Shown here: positions 57,001 through 61,632 of the stretch, in pieces
How the letters are laid out: the number at the start of each line of letters is the position of its first letter
Numbering within the stretch: the stretch's first letter is position 1
DNA from: Kryptolebias marmoratus
Lineage: Eukaryota; Chordata; Actinopteri; Cyprinodontiformes; Rivulidae
DNA: 64,000 bases
NCBI RefSeq assembly: GCF_001649575.2
Contig: NC_051443.1
Location: forward strand, 15,688,051-15,752,050
Direction of reading: 5' to 3'
The notes under the pieces: generated by a model
Told to the model about the DNA's origin: nothing
Databases searched by the model: none
The model's input: only the letters and a program-made list of their open reading frames with translations
Position numbers and translations under genes: made by a program

Positions 57001-57496
57001 TTAATTTATCCCAACTGATAAACACTAGATTATAGATGAGGTTTTAAACTCAGTAAACAGTGCAGGTGCACTCTCCCCCCTCAGTTTGGATAATGCCCCT
57101 GATAAATGATTCATTGTGTCACCAGAAGAAGAGGGGAAGCCTCATTACCAGACCAGGTGACACGTTACTACATCTGAGCCTGCTTGTCGCTGCAACTAAC
57201 GTCCTGCTCGTCCTGGACGCGCCGCAGGACTGATCGTCTGTGGTTTCAGTCCTTCATGTAACACAAACACATTCCTTCACGTGCACTGACAGATGGATAA
57301 AACTTATTTTACCCTCTTTAGAGCCATGCTACAATGAACTGTGTCGTAAATTCTGAACGAACTGTCACTTCCTACAGTCAGTGCGGTTTCTTTTACAAGT
57401 AAAGAAATTGACCTCACCATGTGGGCTGAGGAGAAAGGATGGTGCCTCGGGAGAGTTGGCAGGGGACTTCCGCAAGTAAACTCTCAGACAGGTCAT
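5514..57496 (-). CDS. rgs3: rgs3, regulator of G-protein signalling 3 (C2-PDZ-PH-like part; 3' end off the window)
   Basis: RGS3 is a GTPase-activating protein for Gi/Gq alpha subunits. Its long forms carry C2 and PDZ domains ahead of the RGS domain, and the PDZ form links ephrin-B to G-protein signalling. Sixteen exons on the minus strand (listed separately, 57496 down to 5514) join with GT-AG borders and consistent phase into 595 codons without a stop. Approximate layout by residue: 1-26 N-terminus; 27-165 C2; 169-191 linker; 192-268 PDZ with a GYGF carboxylate loop; 270-500 Ser/Pro/Gly-rich linker with the RGS3 block NYIILAPINPGSQ; 505-595 PH-like module beginning PKILIFPIFVQ. The similarity to mammalian RGS3 is recalled from the family and strongest in the PDZ and PH-like exons. 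The next expected exon (a Cys-Leu-Phe block) and the RGS domain are absent here, so the gene continues left of position 1. Whether it is the a or b teleost paralogue cannot be told. Confidence 0.95.
6673..6688 (+). promoter_or_regulatory. CTCF-like motif
   Basis: CCAGCAGAGGTCGCTG differs at one core position from the CTCF consensus CCASYAGRKGGCRS. Single matches like this are common by chance or in repeats. Confidence 0.25.
7225..7450. promoter_or_regulatory. CpG-richer intronic patch
   Basis: Several CpGs (cccccggcgcctcc at 7257-7270, TGACGTTGCCG at 7281-7291) contrast with the AT-rich intron. An ATG (7303) reads MTSSRVE into a consensus donor GAG/GTGAGT at 7324-7325 on the plus strand. It could be a small promoter or a chance patch. 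Confidence 0.25.
7864..7879. repeat. AT microsatellite, short
   Basis: About eight AT units in an AT-rich context. Confidence 0.85.
9086..9197 (-). CDS. rgs3: rgs3 exon: PH-like module core
   Basis: The 112-base exon encodes VTVFVYNDLMLMTRESEPGR then CNVLQSPLYLRHLRLQD, nearly the mammalian VTLFAYSDLLLFTKEDEPGR and CDVLRNPLYLQSVKLQE. The acceptor is tttttcag (after a pyrimidine tract) and the donor GTACGT, with phase 1 at the end. Confidence 0.97.
9769..9827. repeat. imperfect GT-rich microsatellite
   Basis: Short GT runs are broken by GGGG, CT, TTTG and CATG. Confidence 0.9.
10617..10669 (+). mobile_element. 3' tail of an L2-type LINE or LINE-driven SINE
   Basis: The stretch GCCCGCGACCCAAAATGG, then AGAAGCGGGTAAAG, then AAAATGGATGGATGGATGG is the well-known teleost repeat tail ending in a tetranucleotide repeat. 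Only the tail is left. The family assignment (L2/Maui-like) is from memory. Confidence 0.6.
11180..11257 (-). CDS. rgs3: rgs3 exon: PH-like module, strand 1-2
   Basis: The 78-base, phase-0 exon encodes PLDLCSRTLIVSEEMILHES and QHHSLK. It matches RGS3 PLDLCNPARTLLLSEELLLYE. A Leu/Ile-Val-Ser-Glu-Glu pattern like this opens the PH domains of RhoGEF-type proteins, so the module is likely PH-like. Confidence 0.95.
11258..12360. other. rgs3 intron
   Basis: No gene is supported. A GTTT tetranucleotide run lies at about 12228-12245. The minus-strand open frame near 11387-11707 has no homology I recognise and no splice support. Confidence 0.75.
12361..12677 (-). CDS. rgs3: rgs3 exon: Gly/Ser/Asn-rich linker and start of PH-like module
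   Basis: The 317-base exon encodes AAGYSRLYPTRQTSGPQPQG, a run of Gly, an Asn/Gln-rich stretch, then NCTIVRSHAPHANYGYVKV and APKILIFPIFVQ. The last two blocks match mammalian RGS3 (NCPVVRPHATHSSYGTYVTL and APKVLVFPVFVQ). The Gly run comes from a GGT repeat, a site likely to vary in length. The acceptor is ttttacag and the donor GTGAGT. Confidence 0.95.
12920..12959 (-). CDS. rgs3: rgs3 small exon (ILRPVYQDNQGTL)
   Basis: The 40-base exon lies between a gctttcag acceptor and a GTAAGA donor. It encodes ILRPVYQDNQGTL, matching LLRPVYQEDT right after the NPGSQ block in mammalian RGS3. It enters in phase 0 and leaves in phase 1. Confidence 0.9.
12960..14824. other. rgs3 intron
   Basis: It holds the TCTA/TATA-type imperfect microsatellite (13141-13216). 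The rest is AT-rich and shows nothing else. Confidence 0.75.
13141..13216. repeat. imperfect TCTA/TA microsatellite
   Basis: Repeated ATCTA and TATATA units over about 75 bases. Confidence 0.85.
14825..15257 (-). CDS. rgs3: rgs3 large exon: end of PDZ and Ser/Pro-rich linker
   Basis: This 433-base exon is the largest in the gene. It starts with NSANEITVVVWRTGPS, the last PDZ strand, and runs through a Pro/Arg/Ala-rich stretch with low conservation. It ends with DNYIILAPINPGSQ, a conserved RGS3 linker block (NYIILAPLNPGSQ in mammals). It is clearly more GC-rich than the surrounding introns. The acceptor is tatcttcag and the donor GTACCA. Confidence 0.95.
15558..15663 (-). CDS. rgs3: rgs3 exon: C-terminal half of the PDZ domain
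   Basis: The 106-base exon encodes GPADQAGLQQLDTLLQLNG followed by QPVEQWKCVDLAHAIR. It is an almost exact match to RGS3 GLQQLDTVLQLNERPVEHWK. The acceptor is ctggtag and the donor GTAACG, with phase 2 at the end. Confidence 0.97.
15664..16859. other. rgs3 intron within the PDZ domain
   Basis: It splits the PDZ domain right after the VQAVDPG segment. No other gene or clear repeat is seen. Confidence 0.75.
16860..16941 (-). CDS. rgs3: rgs3 exon: N-terminal half of the PDZ domain
   Basis: The 82-base exon encodes VTILRGKDGYGFTICSDSP and then VRVQAVDPG. GYGF is the carboxylate-binding loop that grips the C-terminus of the ligand (ephrin-B in the mouse PDZ-RGS3 form). The acceptor is ttcgcag and the donor GTGAGT, with phase 0 in and phase 1 out. 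Nearly identical to mammalian RGS3 and RGS12 PDZ starts; the flanking exons decide for RGS3. Confidence 0.96.
19966..20079 (-). CDS. rgs3: candidate alternative first exon of a PDZ-starting rgs3 isoform
   Basis: An ATG at 20079 opens 38 codons (MIHNTLKSPQSPEHN ... RKLWRYSGCRGGNQ) ending in phase 0 at CAG/GTGGAA. That phase fits the PDZ exon at 16941 (VTILRG). The mouse PDZ-RGS3 form begins in the same manner, with a short basic leader ending RRYRQ before ITIPRG. A CpG-rich block lies about 450 bases upstream. The donor is only moderate and the leader is not conserved, so this is a prediction. Confidence 0.3.
20500..20700 (-). promoter_or_regulatory. CpG-rich block, candidate promoter of the PDZ isoform
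   Basis: CpG density is high (gctgcgcgtcc, ggcgtcacgcaggcg, ggctcggcctgcgg) compared with the AT-rich intron. It lies 3.6 kb upstream of the PDZ exon on the transcribed minus strand. GGCGTCACG resembles a CRE half site. No TATA box is evident. Confidence 0.4.
23122..23179. repeat. long CA microsatellite
   Basis: About 28-29 uninterrupted CA units, the longest dinucleotide run in the window, followed by CTCACTCACACAG. Likely length-polymorphic. Confidence 0.97.
27379..27446 (-). CDS. rgs3: rgs3 exon: short linker between C2 and PDZ domains
   Basis: This 68-base exon encodes EAVLSNHGAAPE then TNHPENMQCLT. It has a strong acceptor (gtctacatttcag) and a GTAAGT donor. Phase 1 entry fits the exon at 39816 and phase 0 exit fits the PDZ exon at 16941. 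Its sequence is not visibly conserved, but position and length match the linker exon of long mammalian RGS3, which also contains a T-E-N stretch. Confidence 0.75.
27765..27801 (+). repeat. GGGA-rich purine tract
   Basis: Repeated GGGAGGGAGGG units could in principle form a G-quadruplex or triplex DNA. Confidence 0.7.
28503..28531. repeat. perfect 29-base palindrome
   Basis: Arms GTCACATTAAGTTT and AAACTTAATGTGAC are exactly complementary around one central T. Its role is unknown. Confidence 0.95.
30810..30900 (+). mobile_element. degenerate interspersed repeat tail
   Basis: GATACTTTATACTTAATTGA then CTCTTGGGGAAACTTG resembles the widespread teleost tail 'gatactttattgatcccnnngggaaa'. The family cannot be named. 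Confidence 0.4.
34100..34470. promoter_or_regulatory. candidate intronic enhancer with clustered motifs
   Basis: Motifs include CCAATAAATTG and GGGGTGGGATAAAA (34180-34207), CTTATCTC (GATA, 34268-34275) and TGTAATTAGCTGTCA (homeodomain plus MEIS-type, 34380-34394). The sequence looks unique rather than repetitive. Function is inferred from motif density only. Confidence 0.25.
34800..35350. other. GC-richer unique island in the large intron
   Basis: About 550 bases look clearly more GC-rich than the flanks, with open frames on both strands but no recognised protein or splice pattern. It may be a conserved non-coding element or an old, decayed insertion. Confidence 0.3.
38508..38960 (-). promoter_or_regulatory. 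candidate rgs3 internal promoter with non-coding first exon
   Basis: On the minus strand a near-consensus donor (CTAG/GTGAGT at 38508) follows a short frame ending in TAG, so the exon would be untranslated. Upstream is a purine-rich, CpG-containing stretch (gacgcgtcac, 38759-38768, with ctcgcc and gggcgc nearby). It lies between the C2 and PDZ exons, so a transcript from here would lack the C2 domain. Confidence 0.3.
39816..39906 (-). CDS. rgs3: rgs3 exon: C2 domain end (GWYYLLGEELGRKKHLKV)
   Basis: The 91-base exon opens in phase 0 with EVQ and then GWYYLLGEELGRKKHLKV, close to the mammalian GWYYLLGEHLGRTKHLKV. It closes in phase 1 at a GTAGGC donor after PRQHNHSNT. The acceptor is tgcactttag. 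This is the last strand of the C2 domain plus the start of the basic linker. Confidence 0.95.
41195..41375 (+). mobile_element. degenerate L2-type LINE/SINE fragment
   Basis: GAGCCTATTCCAGCTG, 'ACTCCTAAAGTCAATATAGA', 'TCTAACACACACATTTCAGG' and 'AACCCACTCAGGCGATGAGG' follow, in order, the familiar teleost repeat consensus (agcctatcccagctg ... cctaacatgcatgtttttgg ... acccacgcagg). Many substitutions indicate age. Confidence 0.65.
41675..41842. mobile_element. fold-back MITE, degenerate copy
   Basis: The left arm (CTATCCTGCATGTGTTCCTG then CTTTAGCACACC) and right arm (CAGGTGTTAAAGCAGGGAAA then CCTGAAACCTGCAGGACGG) are imperfect inverted repeats. The arms match those of the copy at 50021-50214. 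Confidence 0.65.
43226..43286 (-). CDS. rgs3: rgs3 exon: C2 domain, GCTSFGVRSL segment
   Basis: The 61-base exon encodes VSMLLGCTSFGVRSLMEAEK after completing an Arg codon. It has a caacag acceptor and a GTAAGT donor. It matches RGS3 IGCMSFGVKSL and ends in phase 0. Confidence 0.94.
43287..45884. other. rgs3 intron
   Basis: It holds a CATA microsatellite (44155-44187) and a GC-richer island (44465-44735). No gene is supported. Confidence 0.75.
44155..44187. repeat. CATA/TACG tetranucleotide repeat
   Basis: Tandem CATA units with ATGT and CGTA interruptions give a partly palindromic run. Confidence 0.9.
45885..45953 (-). CDS. rgs3: rgs3 exon: C2 domain, TVWN strand
   Basis: The 69-base exon encodes AISEEDLHKRLLFTVWNSDS and three further residues, with a ttggcag acceptor and a GTACCT donor, entering and leaving in phase 2. 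It corresponds to the RGS3 segment ending LLVTVWNRAS. The usual Asp-x-Asp of calcium loop 3 is replaced by Trp-Asn as in mammalian RGS3, so this C2 domain may not bind calcium in the standard way. Confidence 0.93.
46572..46666 (-). CDS. rgs3: rgs3 exon: C2 domain core
   Basis: The 95-base exon starts in phase 0 after ttttgcag and ends in phase 2 before GTAAGT. It encodes VGMFPDPDPAGRQKTQMV followed by PHCRNPVF, aligning with the RGS3 C2 stretch containing RHQKTQTVPDCRDPAF. The K-T-Q-x-V-P-x-C-R-(D/N)-P pattern is typical of C2 domains. Confidence 0.93.
46749..46807 (-). CDS. rgs3: rgs3 exon: C2 domain, first calcium-loop region
   Basis: The 59-base exon encodes VLEARDMLSE...CDSYVK, with a cag acceptor and a GTACGT donor. 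CDSYVK matches the family's CDPYVK segment at the first C2 loop, including its Asp. It ends in phase 0. Confidence 0.92.
46808..47926. other. rgs3 intron
   Basis: AT-rich sequence with T-rich and GTTT runs near 47120-47145. No gene or clear mobile element is seen. Confidence 0.75.
47927..47977 (-). CDS. rgs3: rgs3 exon: first beta strands of the C2 domain
   Basis: This 51-base exon follows a tttttag acceptor and precedes a GTGAGT donor. It encodes GQLKLSVSKKHEILVVS, equivalent to the opening of the mammalian RGS3 C2 domain (GQLRLSI...). It starts and ends in phase 1. Confidence 0.88.
48015..48051. repeat. AT microsatellite
   Basis: About 18 uninterrupted AT units, 40 bases downstream (plus-strand sense) of the C2 exon boundary. 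Confidence 0.97.
50021..50214. mobile_element. fold-back MITE with about 60-base inverted arms
   Basis: The left arm (TGGTCCTCAAGGCCCACTGT, then CCTGCAGGTTTTAGTTG and so on to CACACCTGA at 50080) and the right arm (TCAGATGTGTTAGAGCACGG through GCAGGACGGTGGGCC to ACCA at 50214) are reverse complements with some mismatches. It is a well-known teleost short inverted-repeat family. A second copy is at 41675-41842. Confidence 0.75.
54645..54720 (+). mobile_element. degenerate interspersed repeat tail
   Basis: CAACTTTATTTATCCCCAAG then AGGCTATTCAGTTCGGCAG is of the same type as the fragment at 30810 (ACTTTATT(G/T)ATCCC...). The family is not named. Confidence 0.4.
55511..55600 (+). mobile_element. 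L2-type LINE/SINE fragment, tail end
   Basis: CATTCATTCATTTTCTACAC then CCACTTAATTGTGTTCAGGG and TTGCAGTGAG match the reverse complement of the tail seen at 10617 and its continuation. Confidence 0.6.
57418..57496 (-). CDS. rgs3: rgs3 candidate first coding exon (N-terminus of the C2 form)
   Basis: An ATG at 57496-57494 (A at -3) opens 26 codons starting MTCLRVYLRKSP and ending FLLSPH plus one base, followed by a GTGAGG donor. The phase-1 end matches the phase-1 start of the C2 exon at 47977. An in-frame TAA lies five codons upstream, so this is the first possible start in the frame. A CpG-rich patch (about 57190-57235) lies just downstream in the intron. The N-terminus is not conserved enough in the family to confirm it by similarity, so another first exon between 48 and 61 kb remains possible. 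Confidence 0.45.
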
Positions 57497-58222
57497 CTTG
57501 TAGAGAGCATGTTACCCGCTTCTGTAAATGACTTGGCTTCAGCTGCAATAAAGAGGAGAAGGAAACCTGATGCCTGTTTGAGCACGTCAATGTGGGAACT
57601 GCGTACAGTTAAAAGACAGAGGGGAAAAAATAAAACACCTCGAGATATACGCAGCCTACAATAACATTTAATTATGTAAAATATTTACAGTTATGGACTG
57701 GTGTGGAAGATTGTAATAATTACACTGAGGGAACGAAAGCACGGCTCAACACTTTTTTTGTTTTATGTCTTCGCATTTGAGATTTCATTTGAAGCAAATG
57801 GAGACATTCAGTGTGTTGTTTACAGCTTTGCTTGTCTACTATCAAATAAATTTACAGCTCTGTAACAAATTGTTACCTTTTTTTAAGGGGGGGGGGGTTA
57901 AAATTAATTTATAAAAATACTTGTAACAAATTTCTTCCAATCTGATCTGACGGCTTCAAGAGCTTATTTAGACATTTTAAGTTCCCCTTACGTTGAACAA
58001 TTTTCATTAATCAGTAGAACTACTTTTATAATTAAGATCAAAAAGGTTTAAGAGCATTTGTAGAAAAAAATCTAGAGATAATCCAAAGTATTTAATTCAG
58101 CAAGTAAGGAAATACAAACAAAAGCTGACTTTAAAGCAAACAATAAAGACAAAGAAAAAGGTGTTAATACCCAGATTAAATTATCAGTAAATGTGCACAA
58201 TAAAATCCAAACAATCCTGTAT

Positions 58223-58246
58223 TGTGTGTGTGTGTGTATGTGTGTG
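58223..58246. repeat. TG microsatellite
   Basis: About 12 TG units with one TA interruption. Confidence 0.9.
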
Positions 58247-59299
58247 GCAATAATCCAGATTACTTTTATACCATGACTTAACACACCTCTGGGTGAAATG
58301 TGACACAACAACAATTTCTGCAGCCCACTGAGTGGACATCTTGCCCAGCAGCAGTGTACCAGTAACCCAGAGATGAACTTTCAGATTTAATCCTGATTAC
58401 CATCTGACCTGCTTACCAAGAAGGCACCCGAATTGAGCTTTATTTTAAAGCTAAAAAAATCAAATCTGATTGATGGATTTCCCACTGCTTGGCACACACA
58501 AATTCAACTCAGCAATTATTGTTCACACGCAACACTTGCAGCCAAAAGCGTCCTCACAGAGACTATTTTTGCCAATAATCATATCTCCTGCTATCTCTTT
58601 TTCCTGCCTTTTGGCCCTTTCTCAGGACTTGAAAACTCAAGATCATTTTCCCTCTTCCTCTCATGCTAACCTCCCTGAACAAAAAGCCCTGATTCATTGG
58701 GTCCTTATCGGTTACAAGGAAAAGAAAACAAAAGAGTTCTCTGAAACCTTTACATATGCTTCCCCTCGGGGAAGCAGGACAGGACTTCCACATGCCAGTC
58801 ATTCACAAAAAGAGACTCGTTAACGACAACAACAACAACAAAGTGTGTTGTTTAGTTTCTGACACGTATTAGGGAGTAACAAACTAATGTTTTAATTACA
58901 ATAACAAGTTTTTAGCCTTTGGTTTTTCCAGCATCAAAAGCAACACATGATCAGCCAAAGCAACAATCAAATCTTAATGCCTCAGTCAAAAGTTTTGGGA
59001 GCTTTTCCTCTCATTTTGACAACTGCACGTTACAGAAAAGATAAGGTTGTGCAAGGTAAAGGGAAATTGTTAGGAGAGGGCAACATCAGGTGAAAATGGA
59101 GGAACGTAAAGGCTACAGGAAGACAATTAAGATCAAAACGATAAGTGGGCGAGAACGGGACATGTTCTTTGGGACGATAAATTTTCAATTTGCATCAAAA
59201 AAAAAAGAAGAAAAACTGGAGATGACTGTGCAGTTTTGACTTGGGAGGAGAGGAGGGATGGAAGAAGATGGGTGGTCAGGAAAAAAAAAAAAAAAGATA

Positions 59300-59459
59300 T
59301 TCAGACTGCCACGGCGTTCGTGCTCTCCAGGACGCCAATCTGGACCTCGAACTCAGTCCTGACAAACTCTGTAAGACAAAAGTCAGCGACGCACTCGCAG
59401 CATTGAAACAAATTCAGTACGAGAGGCAAAAAAAACAAAAAAAACGGGGGAAATTTTAA
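59300..59459 (+). other. unexplained coding-like island
   Basis: After an A15 run (59281-59296) an open frame reads DCHGVRALQDANLDLELSPD, then KLCKTKVSDALAALKQIQYE, then a Lys/Arg-rich end and TAA at 59457-59459. The sequence is GC-rich and has the look of an amphipathic helix with a basic tail. I do not recognise the protein. It could be a pseudogene piece or an exon of an unknown transcript. The minus strand also has a good acceptor (gtcttacag) ending at 59370, so the sense strand is unsure. Confidence 0.3.
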
Positions 59460-60041
59460 TACAAATTCTGGAAAAGTGTTGCAAAACTAATATGGAATGG
59501 CAAATATAGATATATAAAAAAGAAACGTTTATAGAAACACTAAATCAAGTAAAAGCTTTGGCCAAAAAGAGCCATTTCCCAACTATTGCTGGGTCACATT
59601 CAAAATTAGTCATGTTAGGAACTTTCTGAATTATAACAACTTTATGCAGGTTTTTTTTACTTTACTGTAGTGCAATGGCGCAATCTAGTGGTGGCAGTAC
59701 AAACTGCAGTGACAGATTACAGTCATCAAAGTGCACTAAAACATGTTATTTATATCCACACACCTCAAAAAGAAACATGTGTGTAGGAATAATCAGTCAT
59801 GAAAATAGTGAAATATCATCATACTGATCTACGAATGGATTTTTTTTTTTTTAATTTGGGCACAGTATTTCACATTTCATTTGAAACCGACGTCTGAGTG
59901 TTTTCTTGGGACACAAAAACAAATGTGCTTTTCTGGAATTTCTGCCCAGCTTCACAATTTCACAAGTAATTTCAAATAACCACTCCATACCACCTCTCTG
60001 TTCGTTGGTTAGGACATAGACATGACAGCTGAAGGTAATCA

Positions 60042-60346
60042 CTGTCACAGAATATGTGCAAGAGTGGAGCTAAACTAGACACTTTACCTACAGGAAAGGC
60101 GGACCACAAACATGACACAGACAAAAGGCGTGAACAAAGGCGGGAACAAAGAATCTAACAACGAACTGAGGACAATCAGGAGTCTAAAACCTGTGGAGGA
60201 TAATTACTGACTGGAAACGTGTGCTGATTACTAATTAAAGAGCTAGGGAGCTGAGGACACCTATGAGCTGAGACGCAACAAGAAAAATTGCCTAACCAAA
60301 TATTGTAAACATAAAAACTAACACAAAAACACAGATTTTGTGACAC
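60042..60346. mobile_element. probable short element with TGTCACA inverted ends
   Basis: It begins ACTGTCACAGAATATG and ends ACAGATTTTGTGACACT. The ends are reverse complements over TGTCACA. The inside (ACAATCAGGAGTC, GGAAACGTGTGCTGATTA) resembles repeats found widely in teleosts near LTR or DNA elements. The class is uncertain. Confidence 0.45.
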
Positions 60347-60557
60347 TCAAAATGCTTTAGTTTGACATAATGAAACTTTTCATGTAAATACATTACAAAA
60401 CAATAAATAAACAAAGCTTATTTGCCTGATAACAAAAAATAAATTGTTTATTTTTTTGTTTGCTGCTGCCAGTTTTGGTTGATTTAGCTAACATAGCTTA
60501 GCTTATCACCAGTTTAATGAGACAGATCCGAGTGTTAAGGTTATTAATTCATATGTA

Positions 60558-60602
60558 TATAATAATAATATAATAGTTAATAATAATTATTTATTATTAT
60601 TA
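60558..60602. repeat. AAT/ATT repeat, self-complementary
   Basis: ATAATAATAATA is followed by TTATTATTATTA after a short centre, so the repeat can fold into a hairpin. Confidence 0.85.
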
Positions 60603-60954
60603 GGGTTCAAATACAAGCCTCTTTAACGTTATTAGCCTTTTGAAAACAGTATCACTTATATGTTCTTGTGAACTCTTGTGTTAACTATTTTACTCCTGAA
60701 ACTTTTAAACTTGGAGTGTTAAAATGTGTAAGTACTGAAACTTACCTTTTCTCTTGACGTAGTGAGACTTTGAAAGGCCAAAAAATAAGAAAGGCGCCTT
60801 TTGAGTGTCTCATTTGGTAGAATGACTTTTTCCTAACAAAGTTCGCTATAATGACAAATTCTTACTGTTGTTAGAAGTTTACCTAAGATATAAAGTATCA
60901 TTTACGCAGGATAAATTAGGTACTCTGCAGTTTCTTGCTCCGTTCTGTGCTGAA

Positions 60955-61110
60955 TGATAGAAACATGTTTACTGGGCATGCGCGCAGGAAACCATGACAA
61001 ATACGTCTAAAACTACGTAGCAATTTACGTACTTTTTATAACGCTGAGCGTACTTTGGTTTACACTTGAATATTTACGCTGGCGAGTGAATGTTAACTTT
61101 TTGTTTGATT
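60955..61110 (+). promoter_or_regulatory. rabepk: rabepk candidate promoter
   Basis: A cluster of CpGs in otherwise CpG-poor DNA lies just before the probable first exon. It holds an NRF1-like site (GGGCATGCGCGC, 60974-60985) and three TACGTA/TTACGTA motifs (61010-61035). NRF1 sites are usual in housekeeping promoters. No clear TATA box is placed where expected. Confidence 0.45.
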
Positions 61111-61206
61111 ACAGCAGATGCTGAACGTAAGAAAATTGAGCTGGAGAACACTTGTTTCACCGAGGGGACTTCGTTAACTAGTTGTTTCTCTTTTTACGCA
61201 AGACAG
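61110..61206 (+). other. rabepk: rabepk probable non-coding first exon
   Basis: The end at 61206 is a near-perfect donor (gacag then GTAAGT). The upstream sequence is CpG-richer than its surroundings. The 5' end is a guess; there is no long reading frame in the exon, which fits a 5' UTR exon joined to the exon carrying the ATG at 61580. Confidence 0.45.
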
Positions 61207-61579
61207 GTAAGTAGCAAGGAAGCGCCTCACGTGAATTAAAAAAAAATGCCTAACGGTACTGCTTAGTGAGCTCTCCCTTCAGTAGCATTCACGCAGAATC
61301 AAAGTGCCTTTTCCAGTGTTTTATAAAAGCTCTTTAACTTGGCCTTTTCGAGTAGCAATGAGAATATTTGAGTCGTTGTGTCGCTTAGTGCTACATGCTA
61401 CATTTTACGTAAGCGCATCTGTGGATACTGTCACTATTCTTAGTAAACATACATTGTGCCTTGGTGTGTAATCTGTTTGTCTTTTCATCCGATTAGCACT
61501 CAAGGATTTTTTCATAGTTGACAAATCAGACATGAAAAACCAATAAAAGCAGGCTGATTTAATTACACATCCGACTGCC

Positions 61580-61632
61580 ATGGAGTTTCTCCCAGTGCTT
61601 GACCCACTAGACAAACCTAAAGAAGGAATATG
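61580..61632 (+). CDS. rabepk: rabepk coding exon 1
   Basis: The ATG at 61580 sits in a good context (gccATGG). It encodes MEFLPVLDPLDKPKEGI and two bases of a Trp codon. The donor is GTGAGT. The exon probably begins upstream with 5' UTR; the best acceptor is the AG at 61495-61496 after a pyrimidine-rich tract. Confidence 0.93.

Larger units (their letters stand above)
47978..57417. other. rgs3 intron following the candidate first exon
   Basis: At 9.4 kb it contains an AT microsatellite (48015-48051), a fold-back MITE (50021-50214), a repeat tail (54645-54720), a LINE-like fragment (55511-55600) and a CpG patch near its 5' end (57190-57235). No gene is supported on either strand. Confidence 0.6.
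57497..60954. other. intergenic region between divergent rgs3 and rabepk
   Basis: It contains a G10 run (57889-57898), a TG repeat (58223-58246), a coding-like island (59300-59459), a probable TIR element (60042-60346) and an AAT/ATT repeat (60558-60602). The rest is AT-rich and shows no gene. Confidence 0.6.

Noticed and set aside
57419..57664. Plus-strand 81-codon frame with a Lys/Arg-rich end
   Set aside because: It is antisense to the candidate first exon of rgs3 and has no homology or splice context.
59671..59695. CTCF-like motif (CCACTAGATTGCG on the minus strand)
   Set aside because: One core mismatch and a context that looks like common teleost repeat DNA; not convincing alone.
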